Assembly: GCF_029407905.1 (NCBI RefSeq)
Contig: NC_073642.1
Span: 9,300,001-9,364,000, forward strand
Direction of reading: 5' to 3'
DNA length: 64,000 nt
Source: Bubalus kerabau
Taxonomy: Eukaryota > Chordata > Mammalia > Artiodactyla > Bovidae
Below are positions 21,151 to 31,730 of the stretch, piece by piece. The position numbers and the translations under genes were made by a program. Position 1 is the stretch's first letter. Each line of letters starts with the position of its first letter. Under the pieces are notes generated by a model. The model worked only from the letters and a program-made list of their open reading frames with translations, was not told the DNA's origin and did no database searches.

Positions 21151-24100
21151 TACGCCATGCCCAAGGTAAGAGAAACCCAAGTAAGACGATAGGTGTTGCA
21201 AGAGGGCATCAGAGGGCAGACACACTGAAACCATACTCACAGAAAACTAGTCAATCTAATCACACTAGGACCACAGCCTTGTCTAACTCAATGAAACTAA
21301 GCCATGCCTGTGGGGCCACCCAAGACGGACGGGTCATGGTGGAGAGGTCTGACAGAATGTGGTCCACTGGAGAAGGGAATGGCAAACCACTTCAGTATTC
21401 TTGCCTTGAGAACCCCATGAACAGTATGAAAAGGCAAAATGATAGGATACTGAAAGAGGAACTCTCCAGGCCAGTAAGTGCCCAATATGCTACTGGAGAT
21501 AAGTAGAGAAATAACTCCAGAAAGAATGAAGGGATGGAGCCAAAGAAAAAAGAATACCCAGCTGTGGATGTGACTGGTGATAGAAGCAAGGTCCGATGCT
21601 GTAAAGAGCAATATTGCATAGGAACCTGGAATGTTAGGTCCATGAATCAAGGCAAATTGGAAGTGGTCAAACAAGAGATGGCAAAAGTGAATGTCAACAT
21701 TCTAGGAATCAGTGAACTAAAATGGACTGGAATGGGTGAATTTATCTCAGATGACCATTATATCTACTACTGTGGACAGGAATCCCTCAGAAGAAATGGA
21801 GTAGCCATCATGGTCAACAAAAGAGTCCTAAATGCAGTACTTGGATGCAATCTCAAAAACGACAGAATGATCTCTGTTCGTTTCCAAGGCAAACCATTCA
21901 ATATCACAGTAATCCAAGTCTATGCCCCAACCAGTAACACTGAAGAAGCTGAAGTTCAATGGTTCTATGAAGACCTACAAGACCTTTTAGAACTAACACT
22001 CAAAAAAGATGTCCTTTTCGTTATAGGGGACTGGAATGCAAAAGTAGGAAGAAACACTTGGAGTAACAGGCAAATTTGGCCTTGGAATACGGAATGAAAC
22101 AGGGCAAAGACTAATAGAGTTTTGCCAAGAAAATGCACTGGTCATAGCAAACACCCTCTTCCAACAACACAAGAGAAGACTCTACACATGGACATCACCA
22201 GATGGTCAACACCAAAATCAGATTGATTATGTTCTTTGCAGGCAAAGATGGAGAAGCTCTATACAGTCAGCAAAAACAAGACTGGGAGCTGACTGTGGCT
22301 CAGATCATGAACTCCTTATTGCCAAATTCAGACTTAAATTGAAGAAAGTAGGGAAAACCACTAGACCATTCAGGTATGACCTAAATCAAATCCCTTATGA
22401 TTATACAGTGGAAGTGAGAAATAGATTTAAGGGACTAGATCTGATAGACAGAGTGCCTGATGAACTATGGAATGAGGTTCGTGATATTGTACAGGAGACA
22501 GGGATCAAGACCATCCACATGGAAAAGAAATGCAAAAAAGCAAAATGGCTGTCTGGGGAGGCCTTACAAATAGCTGTGAAAAGAAGAGAAGTGAAAAGCA
22601 AAGGAGAAAAGGAAATCTATAAGCATCTGAATGCAAAGTTCCAAAGAATAGCAAGAAGAGATAAGAAAGCCTTCCTTAGCAATCAATGCAAAGAAATAGA
22701 GGAAAACAACAGAATGGGAAAGACTAGAGATTTCTTCAAGAAAATTAGAGATACCAAGGGAACATTTCATGCAAAGATGGGCTCAATAAAGGATAGAAAT
22801 GGTATGGACCTAACAGAAGCAGAAGATATTAAGAAGAGATGGCAAGAATACAGAGAAGAACTGTACAAAAAAGATCTTCACGACCCAGATAATCATGATG
22901 GTGTGATCACTGACCTAGAGCCACACATCCTGGAATGTGAAGTCAAGTGGGCCTTAGAAAGCATCACTTTGAACAAAGCTAGTGGAGGTGATGGAATTCC
23001 AGTCGAGCTATTTCAAATCCTAAAAGATGATGCTGTGAAAGTGCCGCACTCAATATGCCAGCAAATTTGGAAAACTCAGCAGTGGCCACAGGACTGGAAA
23101 AGGTCAGTTTTCATTCCGATCCCAAAGAAAGGCAATGCCAGAGAATGCTCAAACTACTGCACAATTGCACTCATCTCACACGCTAGGACAGTAATGTTCA
23201 AAATTCTCCAAGCCAGGCTTCAGCAATATGTGAACCGTGAACTTCCAGATGTTCAAGCTGGTTTTAGAAAAGGCAGAGGAACCAGAGGTAAAATTGCCAA
23301 CATCTGCTTGATCATGGAAAAAGCAAGAGAGTTCCAGAAAAACATCTATTTCTTCTTTATTGACTATGCCAAAGCCTTTGACTGTGTGGATCACAATAAA
23401 CTGTGAAAAATTCTGAAAAAGATGGGAATACCAGACCACCTGACCTGCCTCTTGAGAAATCTGTATGCAGGTCAGGAAGCAAAAGTTAGAACTGGACATG
23501 GAACAACAGACTGGTTCCAAATAGGAAAAGGAGTTCATCAAGGCTGTATATTGTCACCCTGTTTATTTAACTTATATGCAGAGTACATCATGAGAAACGC
23601 TGGGCTGGAAGAAACACAAGCTGGAATCAAGATTGCTGGGAGAAATATCAATAACCTCAGATATGCAGATGACACCACTCTTATGGCAGAAAGTGAAGAG
23701 GAATGAAAAAGCCCCTTGATGAAAGTGAAAGAGGAGAGTGAAAAAGTTGGCTTAAAGCTCAACATTCAGAAAACTGAATGGTCCCATCACTTCATGGGAA
23801 ATAGATGGGGAAACTGTGGAAACAGTGTCAGGCTTTATTTTTTTGGGCTCCAAAATCACTGGAGATGGTGATTTCAGCCATGAAATTAAAAGACACTTAC
23901 TCCTTGGAAGGAAAGTTATGACCAACCTAGATAGCATATTCAAAACCAGACATTACTTTGCCGACAAAGGTCCGTCTAGTCAAGGCTATGGTTTTTCCTG
24001 TGGTCATGTATGGATGTGAGAGTTGGACTGTGAAGAAGGCTGAGCGCCAAAGAATTGATGCTTTTGAACTGTGGTGTTGGAGAAGACTCTTGAGAGTCCC

Positions 24101-24436
24101 TTGGACTGCAAGGAGATCCAATCAGTCCATTCTGGAGGAGATCAGCCCTGAGGTTTCTTTGGAAGGAATGATGCTAAAGCTGAAACTCCAGTACTTTGGC
24201 CACCTCATGCGAAGAGTTGACTCATTGGAAAAGACTCTGATGCTGGGAGGGATTGGGGGCAGGAGGAGAAGGGGACGACAGAGGACAAGATGGGTGGATG
24301 GCATCACTGACTCTGTGGACGTGAGTCTGAGTGAACTCCGGGAGTTGGTGATGGACAGGGAGGCCTGACGTGCTGCGATTCATGGGGTCGCAAAGAGTCA
24401 GACACAACCGAGCAACTGAACTGAACTGAACTGAAC
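21151..24436 (+). mobile_element. BovB LINE, nearly full length
   Basis: About 3.3 kb, the longest BovB here. It starts within the 5' UTR (GCCCAAGGTAAGAGAAACCC), so only the first part of the leader is missing. It continues through the leader, endonuclease, RT, C-terminal domain and 3' end to a (GAACT)n-type tail at about 24408-24436. The family full length is about 3.2-3.3 kb from established knowledge. Its 3' 890 bp is inverted-repeat to 20262-21150. I found no TSD at either end. Confidence 0.93.
21534..24413 (+). pseudogene. BovB endonuclease-reverse transcriptase, six readable lesions
   Basis: Retrotransposon polyprotein. An AP-type endonuclease comes first (GTWNVRSM at about 21624, ELKWTGMG, QVYAPTS, GDWNAKVG; the catalytic SDHELL histidine is read further on at about 22303-22320). 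It is followed by RT (PIPKKG, QAGFRKGRGTR, DYAKAFDCVDHNKL, GCILSPCLFN, YADD at 23662-23673) and the CESWTVKKAE C-terminal domain. Lesions: a 5-nt loss near 22049 relative to the copy at 35.03 kb; TGG to TGA at 23404-23406; a stop at 23704-23706; a net 11-nt loss near 23777; a 2-nt loss near 23948; and TGG to TGA at 24366-24368. Between the first and second lesions the frame is open from about 22051 to 23403. No autonomous activity is expected. Confidence 0.92.
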
Positions 24437-24501
24437 TTGCATCTCAAATGAAAGAGCAATGTGTCTCAGAGTCTCTTGGATTTGCTGCTGGTTCCCCTGA
24501 G

Positions 24502-24707
24502 CGAAGTGAAGTGAAGTGAAGTACAGTGAAAGTCGCTCAGTCGTGTCTGACTCTTTGCAACTCCATGGGCTATACAGTCTATGGAATTCTCCAGGCCCAA
24601 ATATTGGAGTGGGTAGCCTTTCCCTTCTCCAGGGGATCTTCCCAACCCAGGAATTGAATCCAGGTCTCCAGTATTGCAGGCAGATTCTTAACCAGCTGAG
24701 CCACAGT
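24502..24707 (-). mobile_element. Bov-tA SINE with exact TSD
   Basis: Antisense copy flanked by the 10 bp repeat TTCCCCTGAG (24492-24501 and 24708-24717). Its 3' tail is a (GTGAA)n pentamer run, typical of BovB-mobilised tails. Confidence 0.95.
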
Positions 24708-25150
24708 TTCCCCTGAGAAGGTAGTGTATTTCCTAATTCTAAGCCAAGGTTTATTTTCCTGGCCTGCCTTTGATACATGTGTATAGGAGTGTGTGTGCAT
24801 AACACACACATACACAGAAAGAAAGAAAAGTAGTGGATAGAAATGATATTTTCCACCTAAGATAGAACAATTATATTTTCCTACTCTTTTGTTTACAATT
24901 TTAAGCACAGGACATAATCTCCTAAACTTGAGATAGCTGCTGAAGAACCCATCGTAAACCAGTGCCTGCCTTGAAGAGGAATCCACTTCTATCCCCTATT
25001 TTCCTGGCAGAGCACATCTGTGCTGTGTGGTTCTTATGATGGAAAAGTCAACATTTTAGGGTTGTTAGCTTTCACCGTGCCCTGGCATGAATTCATCCCC
25101 CCGTTGTTTTTTTGACACTACCGATTAGCAACTTTTTTCTTCTCAACTCA
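24708..25150. other. No recognised feature
   Basis: Low-repeat DNA with short (GAAA)n near 24817. No gene. Confidence 0.35.
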
Positions 25151-25250
25151 AAATTGACCTTTGAGGCCCCATTTTCTCCTTTACTCTGACAGCAGTGTTA
25201 GAAAAATACCTTTCCGAGGGCTTTTCTCCTTCACGCTGACCGCAGTGTTA
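25151..25250. repeat. Imperfect 50 bp tandem duplication
   Basis: Two adjacent units of exactly 50 bp (25151-25200 and 25201-25250). They share ACCTTT, TTTTCTCCTT, CTGAC and GCAGTGTTA at the same spacing. Unit 2 is richer in CpG. It lies immediately left of the CTCF-type motif. Confidence 0.75.
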
Positions 25251-25257
25251 GGCTTTG

Positions 25258-25271
25258 CCAGTAGAGGGCGC
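25258..25271 (+). promoter_or_regulatory. Predicted CTCF-binding motif
   Basis: CCAGTAGAGGGCGC fits the 14-base CTCF core consensus CCASYAGRKGGCRS at every position. It sits in a CpG-containing, repeat-poor stretch. CTCF would act here as a chromatin loop or insulator anchor. Occupancy cannot be known from sequence. Confidence 0.6.
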
Positions 25272-26254
25272 CGGTGGGCCATCGCAGGAGGAAGCAGCTC
25301 CGCTTGGCGTCTCCAGTTGCCTTAGTCCCACATGTGGCTGTGGGGGACGTCTGTGGGTCTCTGTACCAGCCCTGCGCCTAGACTGCCTGTTGGCCACCTT
25401 TCTGGAGCCGTCCCAGTGCAGACACACACCCAGGCCTGGCATTAGCTCACCTGTGAGTGGAGTCTGGGCACTGTGACCCCTCTGTGTCCGCTGTCAGCTT
25501 GCACCCTGAAGGCGGCTTCCCGCTTGCCTTTCGCTGGTGTACCAGCTATGCCTGGGCATCCAGGTGAACCTCTCCATCATCCAGTCGTCCGACACCACAC
25601 CTTCTCCAATGAGGTCTGAATCCCAGTCTTGGGGAGATGTGTTCTTCCTTGAGCTCCCTTTGGGCGCCCTTCGAGTCCTTGTTACCTATATACAATGGCA
25701 TAACCATTCTTTATATTAACCCTCTCATCCTGCTCTGGGGAAGGCAATTCTTTCCCCAACTTGCCATCCCTCATCAGATTTCTGTCTCCTGATTGCACCC
25801 AGATTGGTGTCTTGAGTTTCAGAGTTAAAAGGTACTTGGGATAAGACTTTATGATGCAAGTTGGAGTACGTTATCTGCCTGAGGGGGTTAGGCCTATTGC
25901 CTGTAAGCGGAAGTCCCTTGGGGACTGAGTTGGCAATGCCGGGGTGCGACTGTGTGTGTCGAGGCCTGAGGGGCACTGTAGGCAGGTGGTTACTGATTTC
26001 TTCAGAAACAAACAGGCACTGCCAAGAGTGGGTGCTACAGAGGATCCTCCTCTCATGTGGCTTCCTGGCCAAGAGCCTGGGAACTGCCAGTTCAGTTGGA
26101 TAAAAATGCTAGGAAAGAGTCCAAACCTTCTCTATCAGCATTCCTCAGGAGTGTGCCTAGGAATCTGCACTTACATGCACAATAGAGTGTGCCCACAATA
26201 AATTTAATATCCACATAGAGTGTGCCCTAGGAATCTGAAATTAAAAGCCCTCTT
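25272..26254. other. Repeat-poor, moderately GC-rich DNA
   Basis: No gene recognised. Frames at 25255-25476 and 25725-26072 (minus) have no domain. A short direct repeat (AGAGTGTGCCC and AGGAATCTG, each twice) occurs between 26157 and 26240. Confidence 0.35.
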
Positions 26255-26267
26255 AAGGGGATCTTTG

Positions 26268-26472
26268 GGCTTTCCTGGTGGCTCAGATGGCAAAGAATCT
26301 GCCAGCAATGCAGGAGACCCCAGTTCGATCCCTAGGTTAGGAATATCTTCTGGAGAAGGGATGGCAACCTATTCCAGCATTCTTGCCTGGGAAAGCACGT
26401 GGACAGAGAAGCCTGGCGGGCTAGAGTCCATGGGGTCATGAAGAATTGGGCACGACTGAGCAACTAACACAC
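26268..26472 (+). mobile_element. Bov-tA SINE with 15 bp TSD
   Basis: Sense copy with the exact TSD AAGGGGATCTTTGGG (26255-26269 and 26473-26487). The first bases overlap the repeat, because the SINE itself starts GGG. The head is GGGCTTTCCTGGTGGCTCAG. Confidence 0.95.
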
Positions 26473-26789
26473 AAGGGGATCTTTGGGCACAGGAAAAGCA
26501 CATGTTCCCCTGCCAGGGGAAGCGCCTCTACCAAAGGCCCTTTCAAGAGAGGAGGAAGCACCTGGAGAAGGTGCTGAGATGTCAGCTAGGCCCTGTGCGG
26601 CCCTGGGCTCTGGGGATGTGCTTTCACAAAGGTGGGCATCCTATGTCAGGGATTAAAGATCCAGCTGTGAACATCACTTAGAGACCGTGGACATGGAACA
26701 TCCTCTGGTCCTTCAGTAAATGAAGGATGCTGTGACTATTAGCCCTCAGCCACAGCCGCACCCCCTCCCCCCAACTATGGGGATTCAGG

Positions 26790-26875
26790 TTGGGAAAGAA
26801 CAAACTCTAGGCTCGCTGAAATCCTTCCTTCCATGTGGCTCTTAGCTGTCTAGGTCTAGCATCCTGTTTCTCCAT
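26790..26875 (+). repeat. Old dispersed repeat piece, similar to 27778-27860
   Basis: Shares the ordered blocks ACTGAAA/GCTGAAA, TTCCTTCCATGTGG, TAGCTGTCTAGG and AGCATCCTG with the later segment. Both probably derive from one ancient interspersed family that I cannot name. Confidence 0.5.
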
Positions 26876-26959
26876 CCTGAATCCCTTCAGGGTGCACAGT
26901 CGGGCGGCAGTGGCTCAAGGTTTTTTGGCTGTTTACTGATATGGCAGGTGGCATTCTTT

Positions 26960-27250
26960 GTCCACATTTTTGTAAGTTAAAATGAGGCCATGAGTGCAGA
27001 CCCTAATCCTGTGTGACAGTGTCCTTAAGAAGAGGAGACTTAGGACAGGGACAGAAATAGAGTAAATGTGAAGAGAGGGAGAGACAATAAGTGTGAAGAT
27101 GGCCACGTACAAGCCAAGGAGAGAGGCTTCCCTCACGGTCCTCAAGGGGAACCAAGCCTGCAGACAGCTTGATCCTGAGCTTCGGGACTACAGACTGTGA
27201 GACAGTGCCTTCCTATGTCTAAACTCCCTGGTCTGTGGGAATAGGGTCAG
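26960..27250 (+). mobile_element. MLT1-like (ERVL-MaLR) LTR relic
   Basis: AAATGAGGCCATGAGTGCAG, CCTAATCCTGTGTGACAGTGTCCTTA, AAGATGGCCACGTACAAGCCAAGGAGAG, CCTCACGGTCC and GACTACAGACTGTGAGACAG follow the sense order of the MLT1/MST class of mammalian LTRs. The 3' end is diverged. This is a placental-wide old LTR and no internal viral sequence is visible beside it. Confidence 0.6.
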
Positions 27251-27309
27251 GCTGGAAGACTGACACAGGTTTATCTCCAAATCTATCTCGCCCTTGTTGA
27301 ATAAAGAAA

Positions 27310-28220
27310 ATAGGCACAACCTAAAAGTTGAGAGCTGTGTTTTATTTAGCGGGAATTTTTAGGACTTTAGTAACTTCCCTGGTGACTCAGATGGTAAAGT
27401 GTCCAGCTGCAATGCGGGAGACTCCGGTTCGATCGCTGGGTCAGGAAGATCCCCTGGAGAAGGAAATGGCAACCCACTCCAGTATTCTTGCCTGGACAAT
27501 CCCATGGATGGAGGAGCCTGGTAGGCTACAGTCCACAGGGTTGCAAAGAGTCGGACACAACTGAGAGACTTGACTCTCTCTTTCTCACTCTTTTAGGACT
27601 TCAAGCCCTGGAAACAGCATCGCAAATGACCCTGAGAGAACTCCAAGGAGGTGAGGGGAGGAGCCAGGCTGTATGGAAGCTTGCAACAAGGGGTGGGTAG
27701 TCTGAATATCAAATGATTATTGTTAATTAAGGAAAATCAGATATCTCAAATGAAGGAATTTAGCACTCTTCGATGTATGGGAAGATATAAGAGTCTGGGC
27801 TTACTGAAACCATTCCTTTCATATGCATCTCAGCTGTCTGGGGCCAGTATCCTGCATCTTTTCAGATACCCCCCCCACCCCCAGATCCTCAGTGCTAGCA
27901 CAGGCAGTGGTGGCAGCCCCATGGCTGCCAGGGAGCAGGCCTTGTTCTTCCTGGGTACCCTCAGGGCTCAGAAATCCACATTTAGAGGGCCGGAATCACT
28001 GATAGCTGTGCCATCCTTCTTTACAGATACGGCAGGAAATGCTTCATTCCTTGAGACTTGGTCTCATGGTCTGCTAAGATAAGAACCCAAACCGTGAAGA
28101 CCAGCTGTCCTTTCATCCCCACAACAAATGTGGAGGCGGGCTTTGTAGTTATCATCTTTGTTAACAGGTCAGCGAAGTGAAGCCCACAAAGATAAGGGGA
28201 GGGGCACATGGCATTCAGTT
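27310..28220 (+). repeat. Old dispersed repeat, family not named, split by Bov-tA
   Basis: AGTTGAGAGCTGTGTTTTATTTAGCGGG left of the SINE continues at TTTTAGGACTTCAAGCCCTGG on the right, then GAAGATATAAGAGTCTGGGC, GGGGCCAGTATCCTGCA, CTTGAGACTTGGTCTCATGG and GGCTTTGTAGTTATCATCTTTG. I recognise this as a widespread old mammalian repeat (LTR-like), not by name. Confidence 0.45.
27368..27590 (+). mobile_element. Bov-tA SINE with exact TSD
   Basis: Sense copy flanked by TTTTAGGACTT (27357-27367 and 27591-27601), inserted in the older repeat. The B box is intact (GGTTCGATCGC). Confidence 0.95.
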
Positions 28221-29269
28221 TTGTATAAATCCTACCCCATGCTCTTTCCCAGGCTGCCCCTGCCCAAAATCTGTGGCTGATCTCATTCAGGGACACTTTC
28301 TGTTCCCTTTGCACTTGGAACTTGTGACTGGTCTCAGTGAGACTTTAGCCTGGGGATTGCTTTTCTGTCACCTCCATGGATCAAGAAAGGCTTGGGCTTG
28401 TCTCCCAGGGAGAGCATGGTAGAACTGCTGAGGCTCCACTTCCCTCTCCAGTGCTGGTTATGTGGCTCCAATTTAAGGCTGAAAGACGGATGAGAGGAAA
28501 ATGTTCCCAGTTTCACCACTGATGCTTTGACTCTTGGAAATGGTCAGAGACCTTCAAAAGGGGAAAAAAATAAACTTGGAATGCAGTAAAATATGGGGAG
28601 ATTAACGCCTGACCTCCCCAAACTGGAAAAGATTGTGAGTATGTCGATGACCTGTGGGGAAAGGAAGCAGGACTGAGTCCCCAAGGGAAGAGGGGGGCAG
28701 GGGTCCCAAGATGGTGGGGGCCAGTGGGGTGGCTGGAGCTGCCGCGAGTGTCCCTGTGTGGGAAAGGAAGCTGGAAACACGGGCCATTATGAGGAGGTGG
28801 CCCAGGAGCCCAGTGCCTTGTCATTTCTGGGACACGGAGATTTATCCCAGTAAATGGCTCATGGTTCTTGGAGACAGATGTGGCCCTCGTTCAACACCGC
28901 AGCCAGATCATCTGTTTTGCTTTTTTTTTTTTTCCATAAATATGTTTCTCTCAATGCTGACAGGGGAAGATTTGGAAATAAAACACAAAATCGTTTTCTA
29001 TGAGCATGAAAGCCTTAATTTATTACCAACCTTTCAACCAGATGAAAATGATTTGCTCTTTTTTAGAGACTGTTTGCTGAACAAATGTTTTAAAAATGCA
29101 ACAGATTATTGCAATTATTGTACCTACTTTTTAAAAAAATTTACCAACGGATAGACAGGTGCTCTGAGACTGTTTTCATACATTTCTCTCTGAGAAGGTG
29201 GAACTTGAGATGAAATTGCCTGGGAAGAGTTTCGTGTGCAGACTTTTAATTTTCTGGTCCTGCTGTTCT
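28221..29269. other. Unassigned, with a poly(T) tract and a short exon-like open frame
   Basis: No repeat recognised. A T-run at 28920-28933 precedes TTTCTCTCAATGCTGACAG, which resembles a 3' splice site. The frame then stays open from about 28961 to the TAG ending at 29154 with non-repetitive composition: C-rich near the end (DCLLNKCFKNATDYCNYCTYF). The full ATG-start frame is 28654-29154. I recognise no family. It may well be chance. Confidence 0.3.
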
Positions 29270-29458
29270 TCAGTGCTGTGCCTGAGATAAGCCTCGAGGT
29301 GGGCAGTGAGCAGTTGCCGTGAAACACTCGCTGTTACTCTGCCCATAGGGGTGCTGTTGGCCTTCTCATCCAGTTTATGGAGTCCATGATCTATCAGGAT
29401 CCAAAGGAGAAGTTTTAGACCTCACCCACAAGAAAAGCAGTAATGCTCTTGAGCGTGT

Positions 29459-29650
29459 GGGCTTCCCTGATAGCTCAGTTGCTAAAGAATCTGCCTGCAA
29501 TGCAGGAGACCCTGATTTGATTCCTGGGTTGGGAAGATCCCCTGGAGAAAGGAAAGGCTACCCACTCCACTATTCTGGCCTGGAGAATTCCATGGACTGG
29601 ATAGTCCATGAGGTCACAAAAAGTCTGACATGACTGAGCGACTTTCACAT
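29459..29650 (+). mobile_element. Bov-tA SINE
   Basis: Sense copy with head GGGCTTCCCTGATAGCTCAG. It is internally shortened around CATGGACTGGATAGTCCATG, where the 'gaggagcctggcgggctac' block is missing. Confidence 0.92.
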
Positions 29651-29980
29651 TCTACAGGGTGTAGGACACATTTGTCTTATAGATTCTGTGAATCTTGAAG
29701 ACAATCACCTTTCCTCTTGTTACCATCTCTGAGAAGCTTGCAACCAAGTTTGTGGCTCCTGTTTAATAGATGTGTACCATCTTTGGGGCAAATTTTTGTT
29801 GCTGATCCAAATGGGTCCACTTGCCCATAAGCAATAAAGTCAATTTACTGACACTGGGTTGTGGTGAAGGAAAATTTGGCGTTTATCACAGTGCTCTGTG
29901 TAAGGAGTCTGAGAAGGCCAGTGCTCAGAAAGCCTTTACTACTAGATGGATTTGAGAAAAGCCTTTTTAAAGACAAGGTG

Positions 29981-30204
29981 GGGTTTCCCAAGTGGCGCTA
30001 GTGGTAAAGAACCTGCCTGCCAATGCAGGAGACTTAGGAAGTGAGGATTCAATCCCTGGGTTGGGAAGATCCCCTGGAGGAGGGCATGGCAACCCACTCC
30101 AGTATTCTTGCTTGGAGAATCTCACTGATGGAGGATCCTGGTGGGTTAAAGTCCATAGGGTTGCAAGGAGTTGGACACAATTGAAGCGACTTAGCACTCA
30201 CGCA
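29981..30204 (+). mobile_element. Bov-tA SINE
   Basis: Sense copy with a variant head (GGGTTTCCCAAGTGGCGCTAG) and a 9-base expansion before the B box (ACTTAGGAAGTGAGGATTC). This looks like a distinct Bov-tA subfamily, also seen antisense at 5331-5544 (CACTAGTGCCACATGGG). Confidence 0.92.
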
Positions 30205-30490
30205 CCAGGGAAGGGGGTCACAAGGATTGTGATCAGCTTGTGCACAGTTCTCTGATTGGTTGATAGTGAGATAACAAGGTGGTGTCTCAGGGGTTAACAT
30301 GATCAACTCTTAGGCAGGGGAAGGTCTGGGGGCTACCACTCATGGTCATCAAGTAAATTTCTTCTGCTTGGTGCCTTGAGCATCTGTAAAGCAACTCAGG
30401 AAATGTGTATCAGATACTGTTATCTAGGCATTTTCAGAGAGGGGTGATGGCAGAGGATATGGGGTGGGGTCTGTCTTGAGGAGGCTCCTT

Positions 30491-31345
30491 CAGATCCTGC
30501 TTGGTTCCTTTTTGTGTGCTTTTCTATTTTATTCTTCTTTCCTCACCTCTGTGTTATGGTTTCTACAAGTTTCTTTGATTTATTTAGACTAAGGTGCTCT
30601 AGCGGGTGCTGGCAATGGTGCCTGAGTCTCCCTTTAAGACCAAGGCCCTTGTTCCCTTTATTTCTGGGGGTGCTGCCTGCTGACCACTGGAATCATGTCC
30701 CTCTCCAGGCATTGTCCTCTCTGGGTCTTATGGGATGTGTCTCACCTGTGGCTGCATCCCTTCCCTGGAGGCAGTCTGCATCCAAGGACAGGTTGATGGG
30801 GACTGAAGGCCAGGCAAACTTGCCTCAGTTAGAGACACCTCAGTTTCAGGGCCATCACAGCCTGTTTTCTGGGGAGCTTGACCAACAGCTGTTGGTGCCA
30901 ACAGTGATCTGAGGAAGCAGATTCAAAAATAGGATTTGGGGGCTGGGTCACTACTGGCCAAGGAACGGTGAAAGCACCCTCCCCTGTGATAGGCGGAGTC
31001 TGACGGTCCTGGCCTGGGCACTGCTGTACTGCACAGGCTGGGCTGGGATGGCCAGATGAAGGTGGACACAACATCTAAGAGGTCTGGTAAAGCTTGAAAA
31101 GTTAGAAATTATAAGGCTATTAATGGGGCTACCAAGGCATCAGAGAATGACAATGAGAGGCGGAGGGTGATTAATCAACAATGTAAAGCAAAGTGTGAAA
31201 ACACGAGGGCCTTCTTGGCAACTGATGAGTAAGAAGGTGCGTGGAAGTCCTTGGTAAGACACATGAACTCCAGAGAGTAAGATAGACCCTATAGAAATTC
31301 AGGAGGCTGCCACACCAGTAAAGTTTGCAGGGGTCTAGTGGTCTT
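30491..31345. other. No recognised feature
   Basis: Repeat-poor. The frame at 30514-30912 has no recognised domain. No gene supported. Confidence 0.35.
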
Positions 31346-31476
31346 ATATTGGAGAAGGAAATGGCATCCCACTCCAGTGTTCTTGCCTGGAGAATCCCGG
31401 GGACGGGGGAGCCTGGTGGGCTGCCGTCTATGGGGTTGCACAGAATCGGACACGACTGAAGTGACTTAGCAGCAGC
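31346..31476 (+). mobile_element. BOV-A monomer with TSD
   Basis: Only the second monomer of BOV-A2 (GGAGAAGGAAATGGCATCCC to CTTAGCAGCAGC) with a 9 bp TSD AGTGGTCTT (31337-31345 and 31477-31485). The TSD shows that this is a complete but 5'-truncated insertion. Confidence 0.92.
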
Positions 31477-31624
31477 AGTGGTCTTTTGCGTACTGTGACA
31501 GCTCTTTCAAAGAATAGAACAAATGATTGCTTCTTGCAGAAAGGGCTGTAGCGGTTTCAGGCTGTGGTTCAAGCTACTGAGCAGCCCCTATGGTAATTGT
31601 GATGGAAGAGCTCCCAGGCAGTGT

Positions 31625-31730
31625 GAGAACTAGATAGATATCTATCTATCATGTAGATAGATACCTAGGGTTCTAGGGCAAGGCCACGGGTATCTACCCA
31701 TGTGCATACCTAGGGTTCTAGGGCATCTGC
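31625..31730. repeat. GATA tract with palindrome and short duplication
   Basis: AGATAGATATCTATCTATC is a near-perfect palindrome, followed by more GATA. The 20-mer ATACCTAGGGTTCTAGGGCA occurs at about 31661-31680 and again at about 31707-31726. Confidence 0.85.

Larger units (their letters stand above)
29270..30490 (+). repeat. Old dispersed repeat, family not named, with two Bov-tA inserts
   Basis: GGGGTGCTGTTGGCCTTCTC, GTTGCTGATCCAAATG, GACACTGGGTTGTGG, GTGATCAGCTTGTGCACAG, TCTGATTGGTTGATAGTGAG and GATGGCAGAGGATATGGGG match an old mammalian interspersed repeat I have seen in this order. It may be the same element as 27310-28220. Confidence 0.4.

Noticed and set aside
20262..24436. Twin priming as the cause of the inverted BovB pair
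   Set aside because: Twin priming inverts the element's 5' part and keeps the 3' end single. Here both arms carry a complete 3' terminus.
31625..31730. CRISPR-like repeat array
   Set aside because: Only two copies of a 20-mer next to a GATA tract, in a mammalian context. A simple local duplication explains it.
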